Assembly (NCBI RefSeq): GCF_016019885.1
Contig: NZ_JAEANY010000004.1
Coordinates: forward strand, 83,054 to 147,053
Direction: 5' to 3'
DNA: 64,000 bases
Origin: Aurantiacibacter sediminis
GTDB taxonomy: Bacteria > Pseudomonadota > Alphaproteobacteria > Sphingomonadales > Sphingomonadaceae
Part shown: positions 28,428 to 36,804 of the stretch, piece after piece
How the letters are laid out: each line of letters begins with the position of its first letter
How positions within the stretch are numbered: the first letter of the stretch is position 1
Translations under genes and position numbers: made by a program
The notes under the pieces: model-generated
Told to the model about the DNA's origin: nothing
Databases searched by the model: none
Seen by the model: only the letters and a program-made list of their open reading frames with translations

Positions 28428-30044
28428 TTATCCTTCGCTCGCCATGATCGGGCGGATGTCGCTGAATTCGTATAGCGCAGCGATGAAGCGGCCCATATTC
28501 TTGTGGTCGCCTTCCACTTCCAGCTGGGTCAAATTGTCCGAGAGGTCGACGACATTGGGCATGTCTGCATCCTTTTCGTCATCGAATTTCGTTGCGACCG
28601 ACGTGTAAAGCTGCTCGTACTCCGGGTAATTCAAGCCCGGTCGGACATGCGGATCGAGGTCCAGTCGGCGATAGTCTATTTCTTCGACCAGCGGATAGCC
28701 GACGCGCCACAGTTCGAAAGAATTGTCCGCGTCGCGGCGTGAATAGGCGTCGATCGACGCGCACCAGCCAACAGCGTGGTCAAGCGCATCCTCAAAATTG
28801 TTGAGCGCCTGCGAAGGGCTGTTCTCATCCCAATTGATGCGATCAAGCTGCTGCGTTTTATACCACTGATCGCGGCGCACTTCTTTGCGCTTGGACGGAT
28901 CATCGATCTGCGGCTTCCAGAACTTGAATGCGACAGCAAACCGCAGGAAGTTGGACACGATTTCGTGCAGCCGCTTGCGGTCTTCATCATTGCCGGAAAT
29001 CGCTGGGATATCGTCCCAATCGATACGGTGATAATCGCCGCGCGCGGACACGGTGATGTTCTGGGTCACCTCTTCGTCCGGCAAGCGCTGCGTTTCGAAG
29101 AAGCGATAGCCGGCCGATGCGGCGAGGAATTCCGGCAGCAGGGCCGGATTACGCTGCGTACCCGAACCCTTTGAGTGGACGTCGATAGAGAAAAACGGGT
29201 TCCAACCGATAAGGTAGAGCTGGTCGAAAATGTGCTCGCCATCTTCGGCCTGACCCTTATCACCCAGCATGTGCTGGTAGTGGCGCAGCGCCCCGCGGGC
29301 CTGCACCTGCTGCTCATGCGCGCGGGCGACATTCTGGTCCTGGTCTTCATCGGGATCGGGAAATCCGAAATAGGGGAGCATCAATATGCCGCCAATATCG
29401 ACATTGCGGGTGATGCCTTCCTCGCGGAGGCGATCGCGGATAATGCGCGCGATAGTGGGGAAGCCAGCTGCGCCGGTCCCGCCGAACACGGATCCGGCAA
29501 GCATGATGCGGCAATTGCCCTGCATGCCTGCGCTTTTAATTGCCTCTGTGATGGCGTCCCAGAAAGGATTGCGCTCTTCAGCGCGCAGAGTCATCGCCGC
29601 TGCACCGATATGCGGGCGACCGCGATAGCCCTGCCCCAGATCGAGGTTTTGCTCCTCGCTTTCCTCATCCCCGCCGGTTTCAAACAGCGCATCGAAAAGG
29701 TGCTTGTCTTCATTCATCGGGCCGAACACACCGGCGAGCGTTGCACCTGCTTTCTCGTCCGGGATCCACAGACCATCATCACCATCGAGCGGTTCGATCG
29801 CTGTCTTGAACAGTGGGCATTCGTCAGTACCGTCAATCGTGTGCGCGGAGCCGCCCCGCCAGGAATTGCGCGCACGGCGATAGGCTTCAAACACGGTGCG
29901 TGCACGGTTGAGGTTGCCGTTGCTTTCGTCCTGATCGACAAAGCCGACTTTCATCTCATTGGGCCCGACGCCCATGGCGGCGAGATTGATCACCGCTTCC
30001 ACGACCTTTGCGCCGGTACCGCCAACGCCAATGATGATATTCAT
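28428..30044 (-). CDS. Tubulin-like protein
   Basis: A 538-residue soluble protein. It opens with MNIIIGVGGTGAKVVEAVIN (1-20), the FtsZ/tubulin-style first nucleotide loop, has acidic residues at FVDQDESN (35-42), and carries LAGSVFGGTGAAGFP (182-196), a counterpart of the tubulin/FtsZ signature GGGTGTG that binds GTP phosphates. This fits the bacterial tubulin-like family catalogued as Tubulin_2 rather than FtsZ, whose T7 loop I cannot identify. The gene lies between a four-helix membrane protein and the actin-fold ATPase. GTPase activity and polymerisation are inferences. Confidence 0.75.
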   Translation of the reverse strand: MNIIIGVGGTGAKVVEAVINLAAMGVGPNEMKVGFVDQDESNGNLNRARTVFEAYRRARNSWRGGSAHTIDGTDECPLFKTAIEPLDGDDGLWIPDEKAGATLAGVFGPMNEDKHLFDALFETGGDEESEEQNLDLGQGYRGRPHIGAAAMTLRAEERNPFWDAITEAIKSAGMQGNCRIMLAGSVFGGTGAAGFPTIARIIRDRLREEGITRNVDIGGILMLPYFGFPDPDEDQDQNVARAHEQQVQARGALRHYQHMLGDKGQAEDGEHIFDQLYLIGWNPFFSIDVHSKGSGTQRNPALLPEFLAASAGYRFFETQRLPDEEVTQNITVSARGDYHRIDWDDIPAISGNDEDRKRLHEIVSNFLRFAVAFKFWKPQIDDPSKRKEVRRDQWYKTQQLDRINWDENSPSQALNNFEDALDHAVGWCASIDAYSRRDADNSFELWRVGYPLVEEIDYRRLDLDPHVRPGLNYPEYEQLYTSVATKFDDEKDADMPNVVDLSDNLTQLEVEGDHKNMGRFIAALYEFSDIRPIMASEG

Positions 30045-30109
30045 ATTCTCTCGTCCTTCAGAAGGATGTCATGCGCGCGGGGCTTGCGCCGCGCAGCTCA
30101 GCCAAAAAT

Positions 30110-30685
30110 TCAGCCGCCGGGGATGGACGGCTTCATTTTCTCAGGCGTGGAAATGCGCGTGCCGAGCCAGAAGGTGATCAGCCACACAACGACCATCATT
30201 GCCGGGAATCCCCAGCCGCGCGCCGGTGCCAATACCTGGCCCCAATTGCCGAAATAGCTGGAAAAATGCGCGAGCACCGCAAAGCCGATAGTCACGATCA
30301 CGATGGTGAGAGCATGGCCGAACCACGCACCGCGCATGGAGCGGAAACCCGCAGGGTCGCCCACCTTCTCTCCGCGCGCCACGATCTGGAACACGAACAC
30401 AAGGCCGATCACCAGCACGGCAAGCCCGGTCAGCGCATGCCAGAAAGCGATATCGCCCTGCGTGTCATCGACAAGCGATTCCAGCGAACGCTGCACCTGC
30501 GTCAAACATTCCTGCGCCTGGTTGCCCGAAAAGCCGCCGCCAGCGCCTTCGCAATTGGCGAGGCGCTCCGTCTCTAGTGTGGGATCGAGCGCATCGGTGG
30601 ACCCGTTCACGAAAAACAGGATCGCGCCAAACACCAGCATCACAGCCAGCCAGAGCCCTGCAAATTTGAACATTGATTGCGCCAT
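30110..30685 (-). CDS. Four-helix membrane protein of the tubulin/actin-fold operon
   Basis: A 191-residue integral membrane protein with four hydrophobic segments (about 7-26, 81-102, 121-144 and 158-177). The first loop (about 28-80) would face the periplasm and contains two cysteines (Cys45 and Cys60) that could form a disulfide. The C-terminus is short and ends PSIPGG. I recognise no family. The start follows GGGGGAAGTAAC. It lies 49 bp after the vWA-like gene and 65 bp before the tubulin-like gene. Confidence 0.75.
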   Translation of the reverse strand: MAQSMFKFAGLWLAVMLVFGAILFFVNGSTDALDPTLETERLANCEGAGGGFSGNQAQECLTQVQRSLESLVDDTQGDIAFWHALTGLAVLVIGLVFVFQIVARGEKVGDPAGFRSMRGAWFGHALTIVIVTIGFAVLAHFSSYFGNWGQVLAPARGWGFPAMMVVVWLITFWLGTRISTPEKMKPSIPGG

Positions 30686-30734
30686 TAGCGTTACTTCCCC
30701 CTTGTTCGCGCCGAGATGCGACGCGGCGTTTCAA

Positions 30735-32240
30735 CTATTCGCTTTGAATGATCACCTGTGTGGCTGATCGTTCGATTTCTTCGCGGCCCGGTATCATCAG
30801 CTCTGCCAGCAATATGCGGCGGAGCGGCTCAAGGCCGGGAACACCGGTGCGCTGAGCGCCCGACGATGCGCGCAGACGCTGCAGCAACTGAGAATTGTCC
30901 ATGGACCATTCGGTCATCCAAGCAGCCGCCGGATGATCGTTCACGATACCGCGCTGGCCGGCAACCACCTGCACCAGATAGGTGCCTTCACGGTCCGCTC
31001 CCAGCTGATTGAGCACATCCTGCGTCAGCGTGTAATTGACCGTTTGTCCGCTAACCGAGCCACCGCCGGGAGGCAGCGCCCCAACGCTGGTCCACGCCGC
31101 ACCGCTCTCACAGCCTTCGGCATCGAGCATGGTTGGATCGAGCCGCCAGACCCAGCCTTCCCACAACGGCTGGTTCCCAATTACTTCAAAATCGGCAACG
31201 CCTGCATCGGCCTCGACACTCAGTAACAGACCGCCTTCATCGGCGGCATCGGCGCGCTCGGCATCGAACACGTAGGATTGGATGCCTTCGGCCCCCGGAA
31301 TGCGGGTCTGGATCGGGCGCGCGATAAAGCCGGTCGAAACGCCCGACAGCGCAGGCTCGCCGAGCACAATGGAACCTGCTTCAAGCCCGAACAGTGCAAA
31401 GGAGCGGTCCGAAACGGCCGTGTCCGCGCTGAAAGGCGTGATTTCGGCAGTGTCGAGATATTCGAAATAAGTCCGCACCTGATAAGGCGTACCGATCAGC
31501 AGGATCACCAGCGGACGATCGGATATGGAAGCAGAAACCGCTTCGGTGCCGACAAAAATCCGGCCGTTGAAAGGCACGCGCACGGCAAGAATGCCGACCG
31601 ACAGGCCCTCTTCGACGATCATCGTGCGCAGGCTGCCGCCGACCGATGCCTCGAATGCGTCGATAGCCTCGCGGTCATCGAGCATTAGATCGGTGACGAT
31701 GACAGACAGCGCGCCCGAACCTTCACTCTCGCGCGAATGCAAGACCCATTCGAGCAGGTCGGCAATACGCGTCTCGCTGTCCGTATATATGGCGGGGCGG
31801 GCGAAGGCAGCGGGATCCTCGAACTGTTCGGGCGCTTCAGGCTCTGCGCGATTGAAGCGATATTCGCCAAATTTGTAATAGTCGACTTCGCCACCGCCGG
31901 CGCTGTAGAGGCTGCTGCGGGTGAAATTACGCGTTAGCGATGCGAGATTGCCGATGGCGTTGGGGCTGTTTGCAACATAACCCGCCATGCCGCCCGACAC
32001 GTCGAAATAGAGATCCACATCGCCCGGATTACGGCGAATGGCGGAAGACGCTGCCCGATAGTTTTCCACCGGCGCTGGCAGGCATGTGGCGACATTGTCG
32101 AGCGAGACTTCCGGTTCTTTCGTGAAAATGCGGTAGGCGATGATCGCCCCCACAAACAGCACCACAATTCCCCCTGCGACTGCCGCGATGCGCCAGTCAA
32201 AACCCTTTTCAGCCCGTCTCGCCAATATTCCCCCCGACAC
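30735..32240 (-). CDS. Membrane-anchored periplasmic protein with degenerate vWA-like domain
   Basis: A 501-residue protein with a short cytoplasmic N-terminus, one membrane helix (about 17-39) and a large periplasmic part. DVDLYFDVSGGMAGYV (74-89) resembles the DxSGSM MIDAS motif of vWA domains but with Gly replacing the second Ser, and SVIVTDLMLDD (179-189) fits the second metal-ligand strand. IYTDSETRIADLLE (151-164) could supply the MIDAS threonine. The C-terminal ~250 residues are beta-rich and unrecognised. The start is GTG at 32240, with no ATG alternative nearby. It is the first gene of the operon. Confidence 0.72.
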   Translation of the reverse strand: MSGGILARRAEKGFDWRIAAVAGGIVVLFVGAIIAYRIFTKEPEVSLDNVATCLPAPVENYRAASSAIRRNPGDVDLYFDVSGGMAGYVANSPNAIGNLASLTRNFTRSSLYSAGGGEVDYYKFGEYRFNRAEPEAPEQFEDPAAFARPAIYTDSETRIADLLEWVLHSRESEGSGALSVIVTDLMLDDREAIDAFEASVGGSLRTMIVEEGLSVGILAVRVPFNGRIFVGTEAVSASISDRPLVILLIGTPYQVRTYFEYLDTAEITPFSADTAVSDRSFALFGLEAGSIVLGEPALSGVSTGFIARPIQTRIPGAEGIQSYVFDAERADAADEGGLLLSVEADAGVADFEVIGNQPLWEGWVWRLDPTMLDAEGCESGAAWTSVGALPPGGGSVSGQTVNYTLTQDVLNQLGADREGTYLVQVVAGQRGIVNDHPAAAWMTEWSMDNSQLLQRLRASSGAQRTGVPGLEPLRRILLAELMIPGREEIERSATQVIIQSE

Positions 32241-32318
32241 TTGTCGCGATAATCAATGGCTCTACTGTTAACGTAAATCAATGATTCGGAAAGCCCCCGT
32301 GAGGATGAGAATTTTATA
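32241..32318. promoter_or_regulatory. Divergent promoter region of the tubulin/actin-fold cluster
   Basis: This 78-bp, locally AT-rich gap separates the GTG of the seven-gene minus-strand operon from the ATG of the plus-strand DUF805 gene, so it should carry both promoters. An 8-bp direct repeat, AATCAATG, occurs at 32251-32258 and 32276-32283 (25 bp apart), a possible regulator site. GAGGA at 32301-32305 and TGAGAA just before the plus-strand start may serve as its ribosome site. I could not define -35/-10 boxes with confidence. Confidence 0.4.
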
Positions 32319-33167
32319 ATGGCACAGGTCGAAAACAACTTGACCGTCACCGCTCGCGTCGGCGGCAGGCATCGCCGGCTCGCGACCGAGAAGCAATTGC
32401 GCGCCGCGATTGCCAAAGGCGAGCTTGATCGCAAGAGCGAAATCAGTGTCGAGCGCCCGGGTGCCGAAAAGCAGGTGATGGTGGCGGAAAACGTGCCCGA
32501 ACTCGCCGGACTCTTCGACGAGATGCTTGGCGCAAAGCCTGCTCCGCAACAGCCCGCGCCGGAAGTGACGCAGCAAGACGAGCAGCCACACCGGAGTGCG
32601 CCAGTGAATGCCGAAAGCGACCCTGCGCCCTCCCTCGCCACCGCGCCGATCCAGCGCAGCCAGCCACCGGCGAGCGACCGGACATTGTTCGAACGCGCGG
32701 AGGCCGGGGGAGCGATCAACCGCAACTCCTCTCGCCCAAATTATCGCGGCGGGGCGAGCGAGCCCTCACCTGTCGATTACATGGTGATGCCGCTTAAACG
32801 TTATGCCGAGTTCCATGGCCGTTCGAGCCGCAGCGAATATTGGTGGTTTCAGCTCGCCGTGATCGTGGCGATGTTCGGGCTTGTGGTTGTGGCTGGCGGG
32901 ATCATCGGCGAAGGCAGTTTCGGTATCATAGCGCTCGCATGGCTCGGCGTCCTGATACCGAGCTTTGCAGTCACCGTGCGGCGCCTGCACGATAGCGGCC
33001 TGTCGGGAACGTGGCTCATCGGCCTAATCATCGGATCGATAATCCCCATCGTGAATTTCCTGACGATAATCGTCTGGTTCATCCTGATGGTGCTGCCGGG
33101 AAACCAGGGCCAAAACCGCTTCGGCCCCGATCCTCTCGACCCGGCCAATGCAGAGGCGTTCAGCTGA
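32319..33167 (+). CDS. Shared N-terminal domain fused to DUF805 membrane domain
   Basis: A 282-residue protein. Residues 1-71 are the same domain seen at 21157 and 22576 (GGRHRRLATEKQLRAAI ... LFDEMLGA). A polar, Pro-rich linker (72-150) follows. The C-terminal part is a clear DUF805 domain: PLKRYAEFHGRSSRSEYWWF (158-177), hydrophobic segments at about 179-195, 202-218 and 232-260, VTVRRLHDSGLSGTW (218-232) and NRFGPDPL. It is divergent from the operon but linked to it by this domain, so probably part of the same system. Confidence 0.85.
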   Translation: MAQVENNLTVTARVGGRHRRLATEKQLRAAIAKGELDRKSEISVERPGAEKQVMVAENVPELAGLFDEMLGAKPAPQQPAPEVTQQDEQPHRSAPVNAESDPAPSLATAPIQRSQPPASDRTLFERAEAGGAINRNSSRPNYRGGASEPSPVDYMVMPLKRYAEFHGRSSRSEYWWFQLAVIVAMFGLVVVAGGIIGEGSFGIIALAWLGVLIPSFAVTVRRLHDSGLSGTWLIGLIIGSIIPIVNFLTIIVWFILMVLPGNQGQNRFGPDPLDPANAEAFS

Positions 33168-33175
33168 ACTGGACG

Positions 33176-33544
33176 TCAATAGGGTGGATGAAAATCTTCC
33201 GATTGCAGCGTGAGCATATAAACGACGAGCATTTCGGCTTCATCTTGCTCAAGATAGAAGTCCATTTGCTCGGGGTAATTATGCGCTTCTATCAGCCAAT
33301 TTGTGAGCGTTTCGCGCGTAAGACCCGGCGTATTGGCAATCACCGGAAATTCGGGCGCTTGCGGATTCGGAGACAGGCCCATCGGCTCGATCGAATGGCA
33401 TCCGGCACAGGCTGCCTGAGCTAGGGCGTACCCCTCTGAATGCATCGGCTGCGCGCCTGCCTCAGCAGTTTCCTGCCCGCTTGATGGCTGACACGCGGCA
33501 AGCGCAATCGCTGCCGAGGCCACTAGAAAATGCGAAGCTTTCAT
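33176..33544 (-). CDS. Small cytochrome c-type lipoprotein
   Basis: From the ATG at 33544 the protein has 122 residues. A lipoprotein signal ends in ALAAC (Cys18), and a single heme-binding CAGCH motif lies at 46-50. A candidate axial methionine is in EMLVVYML near the C-terminus. It is probably lipid-anchored and faces the periplasm as an electron carrier. The start is fixed by the strong GGGAGGG ribosome site 7 nt upstream; a longer frame to 33610 overlaps the map stop and was rejected. It needs the Ccm system, two genes of which (ccmAB) are in this window. Confidence 0.85.
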   Translation of the reverse strand: MKASHFLVASAAIALAACQPSSGQETAEAGAQPMHSEGYALAQAACAGCHSIEPMGLSPNPQAPEFPVIANTPGLTRETLTNWLIEAHNYPEQMDFYLEQDEAEMLVVYMLTLQSEDFHPPY

Positions 33545-33606
33545 AATCCGACCCTCCCAATCGTTTTCAATATCGCGGCTGACGGGTCGGCAGTCTTTGC
33601 GCCAGA

Positions 33607-34431
33607 TCAATAAGGCGGCTTGTGCAGACCCTTGGGCGAAGTTGTGAAGATCTCTGCGCCGTCTTCGGTAATGCCGATCGAATGCTCGAACTGCGCAGAG
33701 AGTGACTTGTCGCGCGTCACCGCGGTCCAGCCGTCATTGAGCAGTTTCACATGCGGGCGGCCGAGATTGATCATCGGTTCGATCGTCATGAACATACCTG
33801 CTTTCAGTTCCGGCCCCGTGCCGGCACGTGCGGCATGGACCACTTCGGGCGCATCGTGGAACAGGCGGCCAAGGCCGTGGCCGCAAAAATCGCGCACCAC
33901 ACCATATCGATGGCGCTCTGCCATTTTCTGGATTGCTGCGCCGATATCGCCCAGCCGCGCGCCGGGGCGCACTTGCGCGATGCCTTCCATCAGGCATTCA
34001 TATGTCACATCGACCAGCTTCTTCGCTTTCAGCGCAGGCTCACCGACGAAGAACATGCGGCTTGTATCGCCGTGCCAACCATCGAGCAGCGGGGTGACAT
34101 CGATATTGACGATATCGCCATCCTTTAGCCGCTTGTCCGACGGAATGCCGTGGCACACCACGTGGTTGATCGAGATACAGCAGCTGTGCGTATAGCCGCG
34201 ATATCCAAGCGTTGCCGGAACTGCGCCGGCATCCAGCATCATTTCACGCGCCACGCGGTCCAGCTCATCGGTGGTGACGCCGGGCTCTACCCGCGCCGTC
34301 AGTTCGTCGAGCACTTCAGCCGCAAGGCGACCTGCCTTGCGCATGCCTTCGAAACCTTCGGGGCCATGCAGTTTGATCGTGCCGTCGCGGTAGACGGACA
34401 TGTCTTCGGTTACGTGCTGATATTGCGTCAT
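33607..34431 (-). CDS. map: Type I methionine aminopeptidase
   Basis: Map removes the initiator methionine from nascent proteins in the cytoplasm. The 274-residue protein has the metal-binding residues in place: NIDVTPLLDGWHGDTSRMF (two Asp), CGHGLGRLFHDAPEVVH (His), MTIEPMI (Glu) and QFEHSIGI (Glu). His in YTHSCCISINHVVCHG matches the substrate-side histidine. The ~25-residue N-terminal extension before the catalytic domain is typical of alphaproteobacterial forms. Confidence 0.97.
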   Translation of the reverse strand: MTQYQHVTEDMSVYRDGTIKLHGPEGFEGMRKAGRLAAEVLDELTARVEPGVTTDELDRVAREMMLDAGAVPATLGYRGYTHSCCISINHVVCHGIPSDKRLKDGDIVNIDVTPLLDGWHGDTSRMFFVGEPALKAKKLVDVTYECLMEGIAQVRPGARLGDIGAAIQKMAERHRYGVVRDFCGHGLGRLFHDAPEVVHAARAGTGPELKAGMFMTIEPMINLGRPHVKLLNDGWTAVTRDKSLSAQFEHSIGITEDGAEIFTTSPKGLHKPPY

Positions 34432-34474
34432 GGATCGCTACCTAAGCGATCTCAGCCGCAATTGCGAGCCAGAC

Positions 34475-35296
34475 CTATTCCGGTGGCTGGAAGGCGGCGG
34501 CATATTCGGGCCGCACGATGTCGCGGATCTGGTCATCCACTTCGAAAGTGAATTCGTAGGAGCCTTCCGAATAGGGGCCCGCCAGATAGGGAGCGATCTG
34601 AATTCCGATGCGATCAAAAAATTCGCCATTGGTGGAGCCGAGCAGCAAGTTCGTCTCATCCGGCATAACGCAGGTATCGAAAATATCGTCCGATTGCGGG
34701 TCGACAGGGATGCCGCGCCGCTGCTCGCGCTCCATATTCAAGGCCTCGCACAGCCGTTCGCCCAAGGCTTCATCCAAAGCTTCGGGTGAGGTGAAAAAGG
34801 CGATCGGTTCTATCGGCGCATCGCCCTGCTTGTCCCAGACCATGGTGTCGAAGCCGTAATTGGGATGCGCGCCGCCTTCATAGGAACTGAGCGTTGCCGA
34901 CATGCTCAGCCAGTCGGGCAAATTCGATACAACTTCCCACGCGGTCTCGCTGGAATAGGAATTGAACGGGAAGCCATTGCTGCGCGCCCTTGCGCTGCCT
35001 CTAGCCGCTTCCGTGGCAAGCCGCTGGCGCTTTTCATCCATCCGTCCATCGAGCCACAGTGCGAGCGCGGGTATTTCGCCCGCCTCCTGCGGATAGGAAT
35101 AATCGAACAGGAATGTGTCGGTTTGCTCGGAGACCTCGCGCGCGCCGCCCACGGGCACGGGCAGAGAGGGATTTGGCGCAGCGCCGCTATCCGATCGCGC
35201 AGGTGCGTCGGGCGGCGCAGTTTCGCCTCGCCCGGATAGCGCATCGCATCCCGCCAACAGCAGGGCAGGAACAAGCAGCCACGTGATTCTTTGCAT
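34475..35296 (-). CDS. DUF3298/DUF4163-type lipoprotein
   Basis: From the ATG at 35296 the protein has 273 residues with a lipoprotein signal peptide ending LLLAGC (Cys17) and an Ala/Pro-rich mature N-terminus. The central part contains LSSYEGGAHPNYGFDTMVWD and FFTSPEALDEALGERLCEAL, the pattern of the DUF3298 domain also found at the C-terminus of RsiV-like proteins. It is probably an outer-membrane or periplasm-facing lipoprotein of unknown role. It is divergent from pepA, with 51 bp between the starts. Confidence 0.78.
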   Translation of the reverse strand: MQRITWLLVPALLLAGCDALSGRGETAPPDAPARSDSGAAPNPSLPVPVGGAREVSEQTDTFLFDYSYPQEAGEIPALALWLDGRMDEKRQRLATEAARGSARARSNGFPFNSYSSETAWEVVSNLPDWLSMSATLSSYEGGAHPNYGFDTMVWDKQGDAPIEPIAFFTSPEALDEALGERLCEALNMEREQRRGIPVDPQSDDIFDTCVMPDETNLLLGSTNGEFFDRIGIQIAPYLAGPYSEGSYEFTFEVDDQIRDIVRPEYAAAFQPPE

Positions 35297-35347
35297 GATC
35301 ACAAACGCCTCTTTCCAAACCACCACGAAAACGGCAAGCGATATTGT

Positions 35348-36730
35348 ATGACTATAGCGACAGACCTGATCCAGCCGGATCGCGGGCAGGATGCCACCGC
35401 GATCCATCTCGTGAACACTGATAGCTTTCAAGAATTCGCCCAGGGATTATCCGGCCCACAGCGCGCTGCGCTGGCCGCGCAAAAGTTCAAAGGCGGCGGA
35501 TATGATGTCGCTATCGTCCCGGATGGAGAAAGCTGGTTTGCCGTGGGCGGCGTGGCCGATCCGGCAGAACTTTCCAGCTGGTGCCTTGCCAAGCTTGCAG
35601 AAACCCTGCCAGCTGGCACTTATCGAGTCGCAGGCCGCCAGCCCGGCCCAGCCATGTTCGGCTGGCAAACCGCGCAATATGAATTCACCCGCTATCATAA
35701 ACCTGACGAGGCCGAAGGGCCGCGCATCCTGCTGACCGAAGATGTCGCCAAGATCGATCTCTGCGTCGCCGAAGCGCAGGCGAGCGCATTGGTGGCCGAT
35801 ATGGTGAATACCCCCGCCGAAGATATGGGCCCGGCCGCGCTGGAGGCCGAAGCCGAACGGATCGCGACAGAGCACAAGGCTGAGATGAACGTCGTCCGCG
35901 GCGATGCTCTCGAAACAGGCTATCCGATGGTTCATGCCGTTGGGCGCGCCGCCGCTCGCAGCCATGCGCCGCGTCTTATCCATTTCACCTGGGGCGATAA
36001 TAGCGATCCGACCATCGCGATTGTCGGCAAAGGCGTGTGTTTCGATTCAGGCGGCCTTTCCATGAAATCCCCGCGCGGCATGTTGCTGATGAAAAAGGAT
36101 ATGGGTGGCAGTGCACATGCGCTCGCATTGGCCGAACTCATCATGAAAGCAGGCCTCAAAGTGCGGCTGCATTGCATCGTGCCTGCGGTAGAGAATGCCG
36201 TAGCTGGCAATGCTTTCCGCCCCGGCGACGTGCTCAATAGCCGCAAGGGCCTGACGGTCGAGATCAGCAATACCGATGCCGAAGGGCGCTTAATCCTTGG
36301 CGATGCACTGACGCTCGCCAGCGAGCAGGAGCCGGAGCTGATTATCGATTTCGCGACACTGACTGGCGCAGCACGGGTGGCCGTGGGTCCTGACCTGCCC
36401 GCCCTGTTCACCCGGCGCGACCAGACGGCAGACCAGCTGATCGCCGCAGGCCGCGATCATGATGATGAGCCGTGGCGCCTGCCACTGTGGGACCCATACG
36501 CGGATTATCTGAAATCCCAGATCGCCGACACGGACAATTCCCACAGCAATGGCTTTGCGGGTGCAAGCGTTGCAGCAAGCTTTCTCGACAAATTTGTCGA
36601 AGACGGCGTGGAATGGGCGCATTTCGATACATTCGCTTGGCGACCCGCAGCCAAGCCGGGCCGCGCGAAAGGCGGCGCTGCACTGGGGCTTCGCGCGAGC
36701 TTCCACATGCTGCGCGGACGCTACGGTTAA
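35348..36730 (+). CDS. pepA: M17 family leucyl aminopeptidase
   Basis: A cytoplasmic zinc/manganese exopeptidase that releases N-terminal residues from peptides. From the ATG at 35348 it has 460 residues. The C-terminal catalytic domain holds VGKGVCFDSGGLSMK, MKKDMGGSAHAL and the M17 signature NTDAEGRLILGDAL, followed by IDFATLTGAARVAVG. The N-terminal domain is short and divergent. The frame is open upstream to 35291 but that part overlaps the divergent lipoprotein gene. Confidence 0.94.
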   Translation: MTIATDLIQPDRGQDATAIHLVNTDSFQEFAQGLSGPQRAALAAQKFKGGGYDVAIVPDGESWFAVGGVADPAELSSWCLAKLAETLPAGTYRVAGRQPGPAMFGWQTAQYEFTRYHKPDEAEGPRILLTEDVAKIDLCVAEAQASALVADMVNTPAEDMGPAALEAEAERIATEHKAEMNVVRGDALETGYPMVHAVGRAAARSHAPRLIHFTWGDNSDPTIAIVGKGVCFDSGGLSMKSPRGMLLMKKDMGGSAHALALAELIMKAGLKVRLHCIVPAVENAVAGNAFRPGDVLNSRKGLTVEISNTDAEGRLILGDALTLASEQEPELIIDFATLTGAARVAVGPDLPALFTRRDQTADQLIAAGRDHDDEPWRLPLWDPYADYLKSQIADTDNSHSNGFAGASVAASFLDKFVEDGVEWAHFDTFAWRPAAKPGRAKGGAALGLRASFHMLRGRYG

Positions 36731-36750
36731 GGGGCTCCCTTGTGCCGAAA

Positions 36751-36774
36751 GTCATGCGCGGCTAAGCGCGCTTT
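36751..36774 (+). terminator. Possible weak terminator after pepA
   Basis: Shortly after the pepA stop a hairpin is possible: GCGCG (36756-36760), loop GCTAAG, CGCGC (36767-36771), followed by TTTCT. The stem is short and the T run is interrupted, so this may be only an attenuator or chance. Confidence 0.3.
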
Positions 36775-36804
36775 CTCGAATTGCATAGCGAAGCAGGAAC
36801 GGCA

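Noticed and set aside
21157-33167. Known defence island or secretion system
   Set aside because: No nuclease, helicase, toxin, secretin or secretion ATPase was seen, and the gene set does not match a type I-VI secretion system or a named defence system that I know.
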